DNA from: Pseudomonas sp. NFR16
GTDB lineage: Bacteria > Pseudomonadota > Gammaproteobacteria > Pseudomonadales > Pseudomonadaceae
DNA length: 64,000 bases
Assembly (NCBI RefSeq): GCF_900108875.1
Contig: NZ_FNYJ01000001.1
Location: forward strand, 496,001-560,000
Reading direction: 5' to 3'
Numbering within the stretch: the first letter of the stretch is position 1; each line of letters starts with the position of its first letter. The notes beneath the pieces were generated by a model. That model made no database searches and was not told where the DNA came from. It saw nothing but the letters and a program-made list of their open reading frames with translations. The translations under genes were made by a program, and so were the position numbers. Of the stretch, positions 63,187 through 64,000 are shown in pieces.

Positions 63187-64000
63187 ATGCAATCGTCTGG
63201 TTCTCGTAATTCCCGTCGCTGGCTGATCAGCCTGTTGGTCCTGTTGATTGTCGCTGCCCTGTGCTGGCATTTCTGGCCCGGTTCCACCGCGCCTTCGGAC
63301 GCTTCAGCGCAAAAAAGCGAACAGGCCCACAAAGGCGCCAGCCGCAGCGGCGGTGCCGGGAAAGTCGTTTCTCAGCGGCCCGGCTTTGGCGGCTCGACCG
63401 GTCCTGTGCCGGTACGCGTGGCGACCGCCACCACCGGTGATTTCCCGATCTATTACAAAGCGCTCGGCACCGTCACGGCGTTGAACACCATCAACGTGCG
63501 CAGCCGCGTGGCGGGCGAACTGGTCAAGATCAACTTCCAGGAAGGGCAGCAGGTCAAGGCTGGCGACCTGCTGGCAGTCATCGACCCGCGCAGCTACCAG
63601 ATCGCCCTGCAACAGGCCGAAGGCACGCTGATGCAGAACCAGGCGCTGCTCAAGAATGCGCAGATCGACGTACAGCGTTATCGGGACCTGTACAAAGAAG
63701 ACAGCATCGCCAAACAGACCCTGGACACCGCCGAGTCGCTGGTGGGTCAGTATCAGGGCACCATCAAGAGCAATCAGGCAGCGGTCGGCGATGCCCGACT
63801 GAACCTGGATTTCACCAAAATCCGCGCGCCGATCTCCGGGCGCATCGGCCTGCGCCAGCTGGACGTCGGCAACCTCGTGGCCGCCAACGACACGACCGCG
63901 CTCGCCGTGATCACCCAGACCAAGCCGATCACGGTCAACTTCACGCTGCCGGAAAAGGACCTCGCCGATGTCATTGGCCGCTACCGAAGCGGCGCCAGGC
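63187..64000 (+). CDS. mdtA: RND efflux periplasmic adaptor (MdtA-like), 3' end missing
   Basis: Membrane-fusion protein of an RND multidrug exporter, partial (271 aa in the window, open to the end). N-terminal membrane anchor (about 10-30, RRWLISLLVLLIVAALCW), a Ser/Gly-rich spacer, then the lipoyl/barrel-sandwich part (VRVATATTGDFPIYYKALGT, GELVKINFQEGQQVKAGD, LDFTKIRAPISGRIGLRQ) and the start of the beta-barrel. In pseudomonads this gene heads mdtABC-opmB (muxABC-opmB) encoding an aminocoumarin/macrolide exporter with two RND pumps; those would lie beyond the window. Confidence 0.9.
   Translation, partial: MQSSGSRNSRRWLISLLVLLIVAALCWHFWPGSTAPSDASAQKSEQAHKGASRSGGAGKVVSQRPGFGGSTGPVPVRVATATTGDFPIYYKALGTVTALNTINVRSRVAGELVKINFQEGQQVKAGDLLAVIDPRSYQIALQQAEGTLMQNQALLKNAQIDVQRYRDLYKEDSIAKQTLDTAESLVGQYQGTIKSNQAAVGDARLNLDFTKIRAPISGRIGLRQLDVGNLVAANDTTALAVITQTKPITVNFTLPEKDLADVIGRYRSGAR

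Noticed and set aside
1..64000. tRNA, rRNA, CRISPR, prophage or insertion sequence
   Set aside because: I looked for cloverleaf-like clusters, regularly spaced repeats and transposase or integrase reading frames and found none that I could support by eye.

Overview
The window is chromosomal DNA of a fluorescent pseudomonad, most likely of or near the Pseudomonas syringae group. Reasons: GC-rich genes with Pseudomonas-type codon use, a complete liu (leucine/isovalerate) catabolic cluster with LiuR-type operators, a perfect PtxS operator in front of gluconate dehydrogenase, Pseudomonas-type REP sequences, and a bacteriophytochrome with no heme oxygenase gene beside it. I see no tRNA, rRNA, CRISPR array, prophage or insertion sequence. 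Species assignment is inference.

Layout. 1-6431: cobalt insertion for cobalamin, cobW (5' end cut off), cobN, and a chlI/VWA pair joined by what looks like a -1 programmed frameshift site. 6569-14927: small genes, a VpsR-like AAA+ regulator, a pnuC/NadR-kinase NAD salvage pair, uppP, LysR and ArsR regulators and the old-yellow-enzyme reductase xenA. 15069-19872: membrane-linked gluconate 2-dehydrogenase (three subunits) behind a PtxS operator, then azoR. 20279-26845: alpha/beta hydrolase, a LexA-boxed radical-SAM/DUF4130 DNA-repair pair, a HAD phosphatase, and a 2-hydroxyacid dehydrogenase/SSS transporter pair. 27433-29905: DUF1615 lipoprotein, small hypothetical genes and a broken DUF1652 gene.

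30150-40938 is the most striking block: rsbR-rsbS-rsbT-rsbX-like stressosome genes run with overlapping or near-touching ends into a histidine kinase and a hybrid kinase, followed by a bacteriophytochrome kinase, a single-domain response regulator and a second hybrid kinase. No sigma factor, diguanylate cyclase or DNA-binding output is encoded, so this looks like a stress-plus-light signal-integration module with an unlinked output.

41203-48966 (minus strand): leucine/isovalerate catabolism in the unusual order liuR-liuE-gap-liuA-liuB-liuC-liuD, with a LiuR box before each of the two transcription units. 49034-54724: LysR/acyl-CoA dehydrogenase divergent pair, a PstS-OmpA fusion, xthA and a GNAT acetyltransferase. 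54792-60211: tamA-tamB envelope assembly operon. 60339-64000: aldo/keto reductase with divergent LysR, tpx, and the 5' part of an RND efflux adaptor (mdtA-like), cut by the window end.
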